DNA of 64,000 bases from WHUA01 sp963711215 (GTDB taxonomy: Bacteria > Pseudomonadota > Alphaproteobacteria > UBA8366): positions 62,001-126,000 of the forward strand of contig CAVQDH010000014.1 of NCBI GenBank assembly GCA_963711215.1. Reading direction: 5' to 3'. A program made the position numbers and the translations under genes. The notes beneath the pieces are model-generated. The model saw nothing but the letters and a program-made list of their open reading frames with translations. It made no database searches and was not told where the DNA came from. Numbering within the stretch: position 1 is the first letter of the stretch; the number at the start of each line of letters is the position of its first letter. Shown here piece after piece: positions 26,518 to 35,699 of this stretch.

Positions 26518-27723
26518 ATGTTGGATGCCTATATCTACGACGGAAAGCGAACCCCGTTCGGCCGGCATGCCGGCTCGCTCGCCAAGGTCCGGCCCGACGA
26601 CCTGCTGGCCGGCGTCATCAAGAAGGTGGTCGAGGGCAACCCGATCGACGCCGCGGCGATCGACGACGTCTATGTCGGCTGCGGCAACCAGGGCGGTGAG
26701 GATGCGCGCTGCGTCGCGCGCCACGCGCTGCTGCTGGCGGGGCTGCCGGAATCCGTCCCCGGCATGGTGTTCCAGCGCAACTGCGCCAGCGGGCTCAGCG
26801 CCATCAGTTCGGCCGCGCAGGCGATCACGGTCGGCGAGGCCGACATGATCATCGCCGGCGGGGTGGAGAGCATGAGCCGCGCGCCCTTCGTCGTCGGCAA
26901 GTCGGAAGCGCCTTATGCGCGCGAGTTCAAGGTGTTCGACTCCACGATCGGCGACCGCTTCCCGAACCCGAAGATCCACAAGCAGTTCGGCGCCGACTCC
27001 ATGCCGGAGACCGCCGACAACCTGGCCTCCGACTTCCAGATCACCCGCGAGCAGGCGGACGTCTTCGCGCTCGCCTCGCAGATGAAGTACAAGGCGGGCA
27101 AGGCGGACGGCTTCTTCGACGGTGAGATCGACCCGGTGGTCTACAGCGCCGGCCGCAAGGGCGGTGACGTCACGGTCGCCGAGGACGAGCATCCGCGCCC
27201 CGAGACGACGATGGAGACCCTGGCCAAGCTGCGCGTCCTGTTCGACGGCGGCGTGACGACCGCGGGCAACGCGTCGGGCGTCAACGACGGCGCGGTCGCG
27301 ATGATCATCGGGTCGAAGGCGCTGGGCGAAAAGACCGGCATGAAGCCGATCGCCCGCATCCTGTCGAGCGGCTCGGCCGGCGTGCCGCCCCGCATCATGG
27401 GCTACGGCCCGGTCCCGGCGTCGGAGAAGGCGCTCGCCCGCGCCGGCCTGACGCACCAGGACATGGACGTCATCGAGATCAACGAGGCCTTCGCGACCCA
27501 GGTGCTGGCTTGCCTCAAGGGCATGAACATCGCCTTCGACGACAGCCGCGTGAACATGAACGGCGGCGCGATCGCGCTTGGCCACCCGCTCGGCGCGTCC
27601 GGCCCCCGCATCGCGCTGACCGCGGCCCGCCAGCTCCAGCGCACCGGCGGCAAGTACGGCCTGGTCACGCTCTGCGTCGGCATCGGCCAGGGCGCCGCGA
27701 TGGTGATCGAGCGCTGCGACTGA
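26518..27723 (+). CDS. Thiolase (acetyl-CoA acyltransferase, PaaJ/PcaF-like)
   Basis: A 401-residue thiolase. Active-site Cys 89 lies in VFQRNCASGLSAI; the C-terminal NMNGGAIALGHPLGASGPR provides the His and TLCVGIGQGAAM the second Cys. The YDGKRTPFGRHAGSL start and the GYGPVPASEKAL segment fit the 3-oxoadipyl-CoA/acetyl-CoA C-acyltransferase group used in aromatic or dicarboxylic acid catabolism. It is co-transcribed with the preceding 3-hydroxyacyl-CoA dehydrogenase. Specific substrate is an inference. Confidence 0.93.
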   Translation: MLDAYIYDGKRTPFGRHAGSLAKVRPDDLLAGVIKKVVEGNPIDAAAIDDVYVGCGNQGGEDARCVARHALLLAGLPESVPGMVFQRNCASGLSAISSAAQAITVGEADMIIAGGVESMSRAPFVVGKSEAPYAREFKVFDSTIGDRFPNPKIHKQFGADSMPETADNLASDFQITREQADVFALASQMKYKAGKADGFFDGEIDPVVYSAGRKGGDVTVAEDEHPRPETTMETLAKLRVLFDGGVTTAGNASGVNDGAVAMIIGSKALGEKTGMKPIARILSSGSAGVPPRIMGYGPVPASEKALARAGLTHQDMDVIEINEAFATQVLACLKGMNIAFDDSRVNMNGGAIALGHPLGASGPRIALTAARQLQRTGGKYGLVTLCVGIGQGAAMVIERCD

Positions 27724-27743
27724 GGCGGCTTAGCGCATCCTGA

Positions 27744-27858
27744 AGTCCTCCCCCCTTGCGGGGGAGGATTTAGGTGGGGGGTGAGCGGCGCATCGTCGCC
27801 GTGAATTTCTTTTAGAACGTCCCCCCACCCCGACCCTCCCCCGCAAGGGGGGAGGGTG
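27744..27858. repeat. Family A intergenic palindromic repeat, copy 5
   Basis: GTCCTCCCCCCTTGCGGGGG with its AGGATTTAGGTGGGG tail, about 40 unique bases, then CCCCCCACCCCGACCCTCCC with the CCCGCAAGGGGGGAGGG arm. It lies between thiolase and gcdH, which are on the same strand, so it is not confined to gene ends that converge. Confidence 0.85.
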
Positions 27859-27909
27859 ACGTTGAGATTCCTCGCCCGCAAGAGGGAGGAAAAAACAGCG
27901 AGTACCGAC

Positions 27910-29094
27910 ATGGCCGAGTTCGCGACCTTCACCTGGGACGACCCCTTCCTGCTGGAAGACCAGCTCACCGAGGACGAGCGGCAGATCCGCGACATGGCGC
28001 GCGACTTCGCGCAGTCGACGCTGATGCCGCAGATCCTCGAGATGAACCGGCACGAGCGCTTCGACCCGGCGCTGATGCGGGAGTTCGGCAAGCTCGGCTT
28101 CCTCGGCGCCAACATCAAGGAATACGGCTGCGCCGGCATCGGCTTCGTCGCCTACGGCCTGATCGCGCGCGAGCTGGAGCGCGTCGACACCTGCTTCCGC
28201 TCGGCGGTCGGCGTGCAGTCCGGCCTCGTCATGGCGCCGATCTACATGTTCGGCAGCGAGGAGCAGAAGCAGAAGTACCTCCCCGGCATGCGCGACGGCA
28301 CGATCATCGGCTGCTTCGGCCTGACCGAACCGGACCACGGCTCCGACGCCGGCAGCATGAAGAGCCGCGCGAAGAAGGTGCCGGGCGGCTACAAGCTTTC
28401 CGGCACCAAGCAGTGGATCACCCATTCGCCGATCGCCGACGTCTTCGTGGTGTGGGCCAAGGACGACGACGGCAAGATCGGCGGCTTCATCCTGGAGAAG
28501 GGGATGAAGGGCCTCGACAACCCGAAGATCGAGGGCAAGTTCTCCGTCCGCGCGTCGCCGACCGGCTTCATCATGATGGACGAGGTCGAGATCCCCGAGG
28601 CGAACCGCCTGCCCACGGCGCGCGGGCTGACCGCGCCGCTGTCCTGCCTCAACAACGCGCGCTTCGGCATCTGCTGGGGCGCGATGGGCGCGGCGGAGTT
28701 CTGCTGGCACGCGGCGCGCGACTATACGATGAACCGCACCCAGTTCGGCCGGCCGCTGGCGGCGAACCAGCTCATCCAGAAGAAGCTCGCCGACATGCAG
28801 ACCGAGATCACGCTGGGGCTGCAGGGCGCCTACCGCATCAGCCGCATGCGCGAGGAGGGCACCGTATCGTCCGAGGCGATCTCGCTGGTCAAGCGCAACA
28901 ACACCGGCAAGGCCCTCGACATCGCCCGCATGGCGCGCGACATGCACGGCGGCAACGGCATCGTCGACGAGTACCACGTCATCCGCCAGGTGATGAACAT
29001 GGAGACGATCAACACGCTGGAAGGCACGCACGATATTCATGCGCTGATTTTGGGGCGGGCGCAGACGGGGATACAGGCGTTTACGGGGGGGTAG
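27910..29094 (+). CDS. gcdH: Glutaryl-CoA dehydrogenase
   Basis: A 394-residue acyl-CoA dehydrogenase of the glutaryl-CoA type, which oxidises and decarboxylates glutaryl-CoA to crotonyl-CoA in lysine/tryptophan and aromatic breakdown. Family marks are DDPFLLEDQLTEDERQIRD near the start, GCFGLTEPDHGSDAGSM, and the C-terminal ETINTLEGTHDIHALILGRA holding the catalytic Glu. The ending QTGIQAFTGG is the classic GcdH tail. Start ATG 27910. Its 3' end is duplicated on the far side of the adjacent island. Confidence 0.92.
   Translation: MAEFATFTWDDPFLLEDQLTEDERQIRDMARDFAQSTLMPQILEMNRHERFDPALMREFGKLGFLGANIKEYGCAGIGFVAYGLIARELERVDTCFRSAVGVQSGLVMAPIYMFGSEEQKQKYLPGMRDGTIIGCFGLTEPDHGSDAGSMKSRAKKVPGGYKLSGTKQWITHSPIADVFVVWAKDDDGKIGGFILEKGMKGLDNPKIEGKFSVRASPTGFIMMDEVEIPEANRLPTARGLTAPLSCLNNARFGICWGAMGAAEFCWHAARDYTMNRTQFGRPLAANQLIQKKLADMQTEITLGLQGAYRISRMREEGTVSSEAISLVKRNNTGKALDIARMARDMHGGNGIVDEYHVIRQVMNMETINTLEGTHDIHALILGRAQTGIQAFTGG
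28993..29088 (+). repeat. Direct repeat, left copy (native gcdH 3' end)
   Basis: The last about 95 bases of gcdH, beginning ATGAACATGGAGACGATCAA, recur at 32653 with scattered mismatches. The intact gene is on this side. The pair brackets the low-G+C island as attachment-site-like direct repeats. Confidence 0.8.
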
Positions 29095-29129
29095 GGTGGG
29101 GTGTAGCCCGACGCTGAGACTTGGCCTCG

Positions 29130-30098
29130 TTAATCCGCTCTGACTGTGGATGCGACAGGAGTCAAATTTTCAAATGCCTCAAATATCGAGAGATACCGTC
29201 TCGGGAAATGAACAAACAGTTCGTCATCGTAGTTCAATTCGCATTTTTGCAGCTTAAACGTGCCAGGAACCTCATACATCTCATAAAATTTTATAGACCG
29301 ATCCCTATCCTTTAACGCCTTCATTAGGGCGTATTTGGCCCACGCCTTGCATCGTATACCAAAGATAATTTCTTCCAATTCTAGCGGGGAATTCTGTAAG
29401 CCACGAGGTCCGATTAGGCGCCACTCCCGCTCGTAGCGCCAACTTTCGGCCTTTTGCAAAAGCACAGATTGATCAACTTGACCGTGGGCAGATTCATTGC
29501 CTTCCAGCATGGCGGCCACCTTGCTCACCTCGACAAGTCTGCTGCCGCCGTACTTTACTTTGTGAAGATTACCTAAAGCATTGTCCGGTACTGAGTAGCC
29601 AATGCAAACACCTCGATGTTGGTCGCCATAATGACTCCACATCAGTGGACAAACAGCCCGTTCAGCAAGCGATACAATTCCCTTGTCATATTGCTGGAGT
29701 AACTCATCTTCGATGTAACGGCCGAATAGAAAGCGTTGCGGATCCTCGAAATCATACTCGGGATCCGTTGCGTGGTACTCAATCTCTTGAATAATCCGAT
29801 CAGCTTGCTGACGGCTATGTCGTTCAATATGGCTCATCGTCTTCGGCCCACGATACTTTATGATCTTTGCCGCAGCGGTCATTTCGGCTCTAGTGCGTCG
29901 TTCGATAAAACTGCGCAGGACCTTTTCGAGTTCCGCGTCATCAGCATCGATCTTAAGCGAAGGTCGACTATCAAGGGGGTCGTTGAAAGTGCTTGGATCG
30001 GCATAATAGACGTTATCGCTTACGATCATGTCCAGCGTGCGATTACTCAAATCTCGGTACTTATATAGCCGCTTTGGTACTTTCTTATCAGTGCCCAT
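29130..30098 (-). CDS. DUF2971 domain protein
   Basis: A 322-residue soluble protein. Family marks run from PKRLYKYRDLSNRTLDMIV and YYADPSTFNDPLDSR through AVCPLMWSHYGDQHRGVCIG to ESWRYEREWRLIGPRG. DUF2971 proteins are widespread, patchy, and often sit in defence or mobile islands; biochemical function is unknown. It is the last gene of the leftward trio, 219 bases after TcmP, and has low G+C like its neighbours. A role in anti-phage defence is inference only. Confidence 0.85.
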   Translation of the reverse strand: MGTDKKVPKRLYKYRDLSNRTLDMIVSDNVYYADPSTFNDPLDSRPSLKIDADDAELEKVLRSFIERRTRAEMTAAAKIIKYRGPKTMSHIERHSRQQADRIIQEIEYHATDPEYDFEDPQRFLFGRYIEDELLQQYDKGIVSLAERAVCPLMWSHYGDQHRGVCIGYSVPDNALGNLHKVKYGGSRLVEVSKVAAMLEGNESAHGQVDQSVLLQKAESWRYEREWRLIGPRGLQNSPLELEEIIFGIRCKAWAKYALMKALKDRDRSIKFYEMYEVPGTFKLQKCELNYDDELFVHFPRRYLSIFEAFENLTPVASTVRAD

Positions 30099-30317
30099 GA
30101 CCGTGCCTGTGCGTATCCGTGACCACGTAAATCAATTGAGGTAGTTGAGTGCGTCATCTCGGAAATGCAAGCAGCAATTTCTGTAGAATTCCTTAACCGG
30201 CGAATTTCCCGATGTATGGTCGGTCGCAGGCCGGATACTGGAAATTGCACGGTACGGACGATAATCGGCATTTGACTGAAATTGAGCAATTTCTTCACCG
30301 ATATGATACTTCAAGCC

Positions 30318-31565
30318 TTATCTTTTACGATTGAGGAATATCGGGAAAAAGCTGATCTGACGTTTCATCCGTAGTGTATCAGCGGCAACTATAGTATTGG
30401 GCCTACGGCGCTCACCGCCCTGTTCCGTCACAACCTCCAGATCGGGATTCTCGATCATCGCCGTGTGTATCTCGTCCATATGTGCTGGGGTCATATTGTA
30501 AATGCTCTCGTAGAGCTGCCCGACGCCAACGGCATCGCCAAACTCAGTGACAAGCCTGGGGATGTCGTCAAGAAGTTGATCTTTGGCTTGGTCCCGACTA
30601 GAGACATCGAACAGATAGAGAGTGCCGGTATCGTCCCTCGGATCAAAAGAAAGCATATGAAGTCCGGAGCGACCAAAATGTGCCTGCATGGTACTATTTT
30701 GATGCAGGATGTTATTGTACTCCTGCCTTGCGCGGTAATTGCTGGCGAAGTGGATGAGCCAATAACGCCATCCGTCCGGATTATTTATGGAGAACGGACT
30801 GACATAGGGGGCGCAGCGCCGAAACCATTCAAATACCAACTGCTCGGCTGCACCAAGCCATTCATTCTTGCTCATTCTACCTTCAAGTGGAGACAAGTCG
30901 GCGAGAGTGGCTCCAAGAAAGCCGAGTTGGGCGGCGACAAACGTAGGGCTATCCTTGTGCAGAAATGCGAGCAGTGACGCAATTGAAAAGGTTAGGAAAA
31001 TCTCCGACGAGGAAAATGCGGAAATGATATCGGTAAGGGTTTCCCGCTTAACATTGCTATGGCCATATTGATCTAAGTTGAATAGGACATTTTGATACCG
31101 TCCGCGCTGCAAAAGTTCTTTGATTGACGTGTAGGCGGTCTCAAATGGCATGCTGAGGTATTCAATTTCTAAGTGAAGCCGAGGTTGTTGCCCCTTTACG
31201 CCCGCGAGCAGCGGCGCGACATTTGATCTTAAGAGTGCAAGTGCATCCGGCTCGGCATCGTTCAAGATTAGGAAGCATTCAATGTCGAGCGTCGCCATCC
31301 CGTTAGTGCGCCGCATTAGGTTAAACGCTTCGACAGCCGAGAGAAGCTCTTCGATGAAAATGATAGGCGAACCAGGAGCGCCGCAGGCATAGCGACCACC
31401 ACCGGCAAACCCTTCGACAATGGCGAGGCGAAACTTAGATTGCTGTGGAAACTGACAACGCACCGCAAGGTAGCGAGCAAAGTACTCCCGAAGAATTTTG
31501 TGTTTACGCGCTGTGTGCTCCAGAAGCGTCGCGCCGCTACTCCAAGAATATGGCTTCTCGACCAT
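30318..31565 (-). CDS. tcmP: Three-Cys-motif partner protein TcmP
   Basis: A 415-residue protein of the TcmP family. The SGATLLEHTARKHKILREYF start and VEGFAGGGRYACGAPGSPI are typical; a methyltransferase-like core continues with LNDAEPDALALLRSNV and VLFNLDQYGHSNVKRETL, the latter resembling the conserved DPxG region. TcmP is defined by its genetic coupling to a three-Cys-motif protein, which here is the DUF5131 gene 41 bases upstream. Start ATG 31565 is chosen over an extension that overlaps the upstream gene. Biochemical role unknown. Confidence 0.85.
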   Translation of the reverse strand: MVEKPYSWSSGATLLEHTARKHKILREYFARYLAVRCQFPQQSKFRLAIVEGFAGGGRYACGAPGSPIIFIEELLSAVEAFNLMRRTNGMATLDIECFLILNDAEPDALALLRSNVAPLLAGVKGQQPRLHLEIEYLSMPFETAYTSIKELLQRGRYQNVLFNLDQYGHSNVKRETLTDIISAFSSSEIFLTFSIASLLAFLHKDSPTFVAAQLGFLGATLADLSPLEGRMSKNEWLGAAEQLVFEWFRRCAPYVSPFSINNPDGWRYWLIHFASNYRARQEYNNILHQNSTMQAHFGRSGLHMLSFDPRDDTGTLYLFDVSSRDQAKDQLLDDIPRLVTEFGDAVGVGQLYESIYNMTPAHMDEIHTAMIENPDLEVVTEQGGERRRPNTIVAADTLRMKRQISFFPIFLNRKR

Positions 31566-31606
31566 AACCTCCCATCCGCGGTCGGTCACGCTCACGCGCT
31601 GTCTGG

Positions 31607-32386
31607 CTAAACTCCAGCCATTGGCGTTGGCATGCCGTCCCATACTCGGCCGCGATACTCGCGGCCATTTGCTTTTTTGGAGCGACGTTTGTTGTCTTTG
31701 CCCCAAGTGCCCCATTGCTTAAAGAAGAACACAGTCTCGTAGTGGATGCATTGATTATAAATTTCGTCGATCCATTCTTCTCGGATCGGGCGTGCGGACT
31801 TGCCGCTTTCTCCGCCGACGATAGCCCAGTGAATTCCGTTGAGGTCAATTGAACCTACCGCCCCAATCAGTGGCTCGAACGAGATAAAGCGTATAGCCGC
31901 CGGGATAGCACGCAATGCATCTACGCGCTCGCCAACCTCCGCGTTTTCGATGCTGGTACCGAGCCAAACGTTCGGTAAAACCTGCTCAACTTTACGGCCT
32001 ACGATCTCAGCCATGCGCTCGGGGCGCTTGGTGAGAATTTGGTAGTTATGGTGAGGCGTGGAGGCCATTACCTGCCAAACTTCCAGAATGAAAGCATCGC
32101 TGACACCGTCATGGAACAGGTCACTCATAGAGTTGACGAATATCTTCTTTGGTTTTTTCCAACGGAGGGGAACATCAAGCGCAGCTCTGTCTTCTCGCAC
32201 AATTCCATTCCAGATGGTCCTCTTGCCACTGCGACGCGTCAGGTCATCGTATTTCCCGACGCCCATCGCTTGAAGGCGCTTAGCCATTTCCATTGCGTAG
32301 CAATTCGTGCAGCCGGCGCTGACGATCGAACATCCTGCAACCGGATTCCAAGTGGCATCGGTCCACTCAATTTGCGTTTCAGCCAT
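31607..32386 (-). CDS. DUF5131 (phage Gp37/Gp68-type) three-Cys-motif protein
   Basis: A 259-residue protein. METQIEWTDATWNP-like start (MAETQIEWTDATWNPVAGCS) and the three-Cys motif GCSIVSAGCTNCYA (C19, C26, C29) fit the family; the motif resembles a radical-SAM-type iron-sulfur site. FVNSMSDLFHDGVSDAF, ILTKRPERM, NVWLGTSIEN and GGESGKSARPI are further conserved blocks. It is the first gene of the leftward trio. A nucleic-acid or nucleotide-modifying role with TcmP is inference. Confidence 0.88.
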   Translation of the reverse strand: MAETQIEWTDATWNPVAGCSIVSAGCTNCYAMEMAKRLQAMGVGKYDDLTRRSGKRTIWNGIVREDRAALDVPLRWKKPKKIFVNSMSDLFHDGVSDAFILEVWQVMASTPHHNYQILTKRPERMAEIVGRKVEQVLPNVWLGTSIENAEVGERVDALRAIPAAIRFISFEPLIGAVGSIDLNGIHWAIVGGESGKSARPIREEWIDEIYNQCIHYETVFFFKQWGTWGKDNKRRSKKANGREYRGRVWDGMPTPMAGV

Positions 32387-32773
32387 CGGCACCCCCACCA
32401 AACACCATCGGGACACTAGCACAAAATCTAAAGAATTCAGTGCGGAACGCACCGGTAAGTTTTCCACAACAAGAACGATCTAATTCGTTCCGAATATGGA
32501 ACGGCCTGATGTAGAGGGATGGATTAACGTCCGCCTCATGGATTCGCCACAAAAAGTCCAAGCTATGCCCGCGTTTCTTGCCAAGCTCTAGTCTACCACA
32601 ATATAGAACAAAAAGAGAACAAAATGTTCCTTACGTCGTCACTCGCTAAGTCATGAACATGGAGACGATCAACACCCTGGAAGGCACGCACGATATCCAC
32701 GTGCTGATCCTGCGCCAGGGCGCAGACGGGGATACAGGCGTTTACGGACGGATAGGGAAGGGCGGAACGGACC
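32387..32773. other. Island right edge and junction
   Basis: This 387-base gap contains the low-G+C upstream region of the DUF5131 gene (promoter expected on the minus strand), the abrupt change to high G+C near 32650, and the right-hand gcdH-like repeat. No gene is supported. Confidence 0.6.
32653..32750 (+). repeat. Direct repeat, right copy (gcdH 3'-end fragment)
   Basis: It begins ATGAACATGGAGACGATCAA and keeps CTGGAAGGCACGCACGATAT and GGGGATACAGGCGTTTACGG. It encodes the GcdH tail but has several substitutions and small indels. Only the last about 33 codons are present, so this is not a functional gene. Confidence 0.8.
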
Positions 32774-33640
32774 ATGACCACCAGCTTACGACCCGAACGC
32801 CACCTACGACATCAAGATCTGGGAAGAGCCCTTCCGCCAGGTGCCCTACGCGCATGCTGCTTGCCCGCATCTACCAGCCCGTCGGCGCCGGCCCGTTTCC
32901 GGTGCTGCTCGACCTGCACGGCGGGGCGTGGACGTTCAAGGACCGCATGGCCAACGAGGCGATGGCCGAGGCGATGGCGCGGAGCGGGCTGCTCACGGTG
33001 TCGGTCGACCTGCGGCTCGGCGGCGAGGCGCCGTACCCGGCCTCGGTGCAGGACGCGAACTACGGCATCCGCTGGCTCAAGATGAAGGCGCCCGGCTGGA
33101 ACGGCGACCCGTCGACGATGGGCCTGCTCGGCAGCTCGAGCGGCGGCCACGTGGCGATGCTGCTCGGCATGCGGCCGGACGACCCGCGCTACAACGCCAT
33201 CCCGCTGGAAGGACACCCGGAGATCGACGCGCGCATCCACTACGTGGCGACGCGCTCGCCGATCAGCGATCCGCTCGCGCGCTACAACAACGCGGTCGCC
33301 AAGGGGCGGAAGGACATGGCGGACCGCCACCACGTCTACTTCAATCCCTTCAGCGACATCGAGGAAGGCAACCCGCAGCTCATCCTCGAGCGCGGCGAGA
33401 AGGTCGAGCTGCCGCCGCTGCTGGTCATGCAGGGCGGGCTCGACGACAACGTCCTGCCGGCCTTCCAGGTGAAGTTCGGCGAGACCTACCGCGCGGCCGG
33501 CGGCGAATGCGACGTCGCGGTCTTCGAAGGCTGCGGCCACCTGTGGGTGCTCGAGCCCGGCCCCGACACCGACCGCGCGCACGAGATGGTCAAGGCCTTC
33601 ATCGCCCGCCAGCTGAAGCGCGCTGCAGAAGGCGGCGTGA
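32774..33640 (+). pseudogene. Alpha/beta hydrolase (three frameshifts)
   Basis: About 288 residues recoverable by removing one base at three places. ATG 32774 shifts near 32783 to read AYDPNATYDIKIWEEPFRQV; a second slip near 32850 gives RMLLARIYQPVGAGPFPVLL; a third near 33624 gives the natural end KRAQKAA. The hydrolase core has DLHGGAWTFKDR (oxyanion HGG), nucleophile elbow GLLGSSSGGHVAM (Ser) and a C-terminal FEGCGHLWVLEPG (His), as in the HSL/esterase group. Whether the breaks are real or errors is unclear. Confidence 0.72.
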
Positions 33641-33838
33641 GAGAGCCGGGCTCGACCGTCGCGCCGGCGGTTGACTGTCCGCGTCGAGCCATTCGCGGAA
33701 ACGGGCCGCCCCGCTGCGGGATGTCGGCTCATGCGGGGTATGTGGCCGTGGCGGCCCAGGGCAGGTTGTCGCAGGCCATGGACGCTCTTACGATGTCCGG
33801 TAGCGTGATCGCATCAATCGGACAGGTGGACGGAAAGC

Positions 33839-34457
33839 ATGAAACTTATTGGCGGGTTCGGGTCGCCGTTTGTCAGGCGGGTCGCTGTGAGTTCTCAATT
33901 TTCTCGGATTCGACTGGGATCAGGAAGCCGTTTCGGCGTTCGACAAGCCGGAGGCGGTCAAGAAGTACAATCCGCTGGTCCGTGTGCCCACGGTGGTCCT
34001 CGACGACGGCGAGGTGTTGGTGGAAAGCTACGCCATACTCGACGCGCTGGACGATCTCGCCGGCGAGGCCAAGCGTCTGGTGCCCGCCGGCGGCATCGCG
34101 CGCCGGACGGTCATGCGCCTGGCGGCGGTCAGCACCGGCACGATGGACAAGGCCGTGTGGGCCTACTATGAGGGCCGCTTCCACCCGGCGGAAAAGGTCC
34201 ACGAGCCCTGGATCGAGCATAATGAAGCCCAGGTGCTGAGCGGACTCGCCTATCTGGACGATTGCGCGAAGAAAGCCGGTGCCGGGTGGCTTGCCGGCGG
34301 CGACCGGATCAGCCAGGCCGATATCAGCGCCACCGTCGCCATCGGGTTCGCCAACCGTGTCCGGCCGAAGCTCGGCGTCCTGGAGAGGTTCACCAATCTC
34401 GCCGGGTTCGCCGCACGCTGCGAGGCGATGGACGAATTCTCAAGCGTCGCGCCGTAA
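33839..34457 (+). CDS. Glutathione S-transferase family protein (one frameshift)
   Basis: About 205 residues. The N-terminal thioredoxin-like domain begins MKLIGGFGSPFVRRVAVS; a +1 slip near 33891 joins it to LNFLGFDWDQEAVSAF, then NPLVRVPTVVLDDGEVLVES (cis-Pro and the Glu-Ser that hold glutathione) and YAILDALDDLAG. The all-helical C-terminal domain follows (KAGAGWLAGGDRISQADISA). Members conjugate or isomerise with glutathione in the cytosol; substrate unknown. Confidence 0.78.
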
Positions 34458-34509
34458 CCGGCGCCTCGTTCCGGGCGGCGGCATTTCGAGTGACCCGGGC
34501 CGGCTGCGG

Positions 34510-35436
34510 TCAGGCACCCAGCAGGGCATCGATTTCTTCGAGATTCCCGGCCGTGAGTTTCCAGCGGGCGGCATTGGCATTCGCGGCCGCCTGCTCGGGC
34601 CGGGACGCACCGGAGATGATGCAGGCGATCGACGGCTGCGCCGCGAGCCATGACATTGCCAGTGTCAGCAAGTCATATCCGTGATCACGCGCGTAGGCTT
34701 CCAGACGCTCCAGCAGATCGTAGTCCGCTTTGGCCAGATTGTTGTCGCCGGCCAAACGGCTGCCAGGGGGCGCTTCGCGGTCGCGCCGATATTTGCCGGT
34801 GAGCAGCCCCCTCGCAATCGGATAATAGGGCAGCAGGCCGATGCCATTCGCCTCGCAGACCGGAATAAGGTCCGCCTCGATCTCGCGCTCCAGCATGTTC
34901 CAGGCGTTCTGCGCCGTGACGAAGCCCTTGAGGCCGGCTTTCCTCGCGGCATCGACGGCTTCCTGCATCTGCGCCCCGGAATAGTACGAGCAGCCGTAGT
35001 AGCGAATCTTGCCCGCCGAGACGAGATCCTCCAACGCGCCCATCGTATCCAATACCGGTGTGTCGGGATCGGGCCGATGCTGCTGGTACAGATCGATCCA
35101 CTCGGTCTGAAGTTTTTTCAGGCTTTGCTCGACGGCAACCCGAATATTCTCCGGCGATCCTTTCGGCTTGCCCTCGACATGCGAATGCGTGTGGCCGAAC
35201 TTGGTCGCGAGAAACACCTTGTCGCGTCGTCCCTTCAGGCCCGTCCCGATAAAGACCTCGGAATTGCGGCCGCCGTAGGTTTCCGCTGTATCGAAGAAAT
35301 CGATGCCCGCCGCCATCGCGGCATCGATCACGGCATGGGTACCGCGCTCGTCCACGCGGCCGCCGAACGCGTTGCATCCAAGCCCCACCAGCGAGACCTC
35401 CCGTCCCGTCTCGCCACCGACAATCCGTCTATCCAT
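34510..35436 (-). CDS. Aldo/keto reductase
   Basis: A 308-residue NADPH-dependent AKR barrel enzyme. Catalytic tetrad residues are visible: Asp and Tyr in FFDTAETYGGRNSE, Lys in FLATKFGHTHS, His in LYQQHRPDPDT. IISGASRPEQAAANANA is the cofactor-binding end. It resembles the YhdN/AKR11-like group. It is divergent from the hydrolase at 35700. Substrate unknown. Confidence 0.92.
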   Translation of the reverse strand: MDRRIVGGETGREVSLVGLGCNAFGGRVDERGTHAVIDAAMAAGIDFFDTAETYGGRNSEVFIGTGLKGRRDKVFLATKFGHTHSHVEGKPKGSPENIRVAVEQSLKKLQTEWIDLYQQHRPDPDTPVLDTMGALEDLVSAGKIRYYGCSYYSGAQMQEAVDAARKAGLKGFVTAQNAWNMLEREIEADLIPVCEANGIGLLPYYPIARGLLTGKYRRDREAPPGSRLAGDNNLAKADYDLLERLEAYARDHGYDLLTLAMSWLAAQPSIACIISGASRPEQAAANANAARWKLTAGNLEEIDALLGA

Positions 35437-35699
35437 ATCTCTCGCATACGCAATTTCTGATCACCGTTCGCGTAATGTACCAGCATTCCAGCACGCGGTA
35501 GCCGTTTATTCAGGGGCGGCGCCAGACTTCGGCATATTCCACGTTTCGCACCAGACTATCGGGTGTGCCGCCTGCACCTCACAGGCAGGGTGCATTGACC
35601 CTGAGGGGTGAACGGGCGGTAGAATTGATTTGTGCTCCGCAAGCGTGACGCATACGAACCGCGTCCGCGCGCAACGAGCCATGCAGGGAGGAAGCAGCC

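Larger units (their letters stand above)
29095..32652. mobile_element. Low-G+C genomic island, defence-like cargo
   Basis: About 3.5 kb with visibly lower G+C than either flank (close to half, against about two thirds) and different codon use. It is bracketed by direct repeats of the gcdH 3' end. Cargo is DUF5131, TcmP and DUF2971 genes, all leftward. No integrase, transposase or inverted terminal repeat is visible, so the transfer mechanism is unknown. Confidence 0.6.

Noticed and set aside
30047..30298. A short minus-strand frame before DUF2971
   Set aside because: It has no ribosome-binding site and no similarity. The gap is more simply the regulatory region between TcmP and DUF2971.
29130..32640. 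A prophage or integrative element with its own integrase
   Set aside because: No integrase, excisionase or transposase was seen, so it is called an island with att-like repeats.
33839..33983. A programmed frameshift in the GST gene
   Set aside because: No slippery heptamer or downstream stem is visible, and many unrelated genes show the same kind of slip, so an assembly artefact is likelier.
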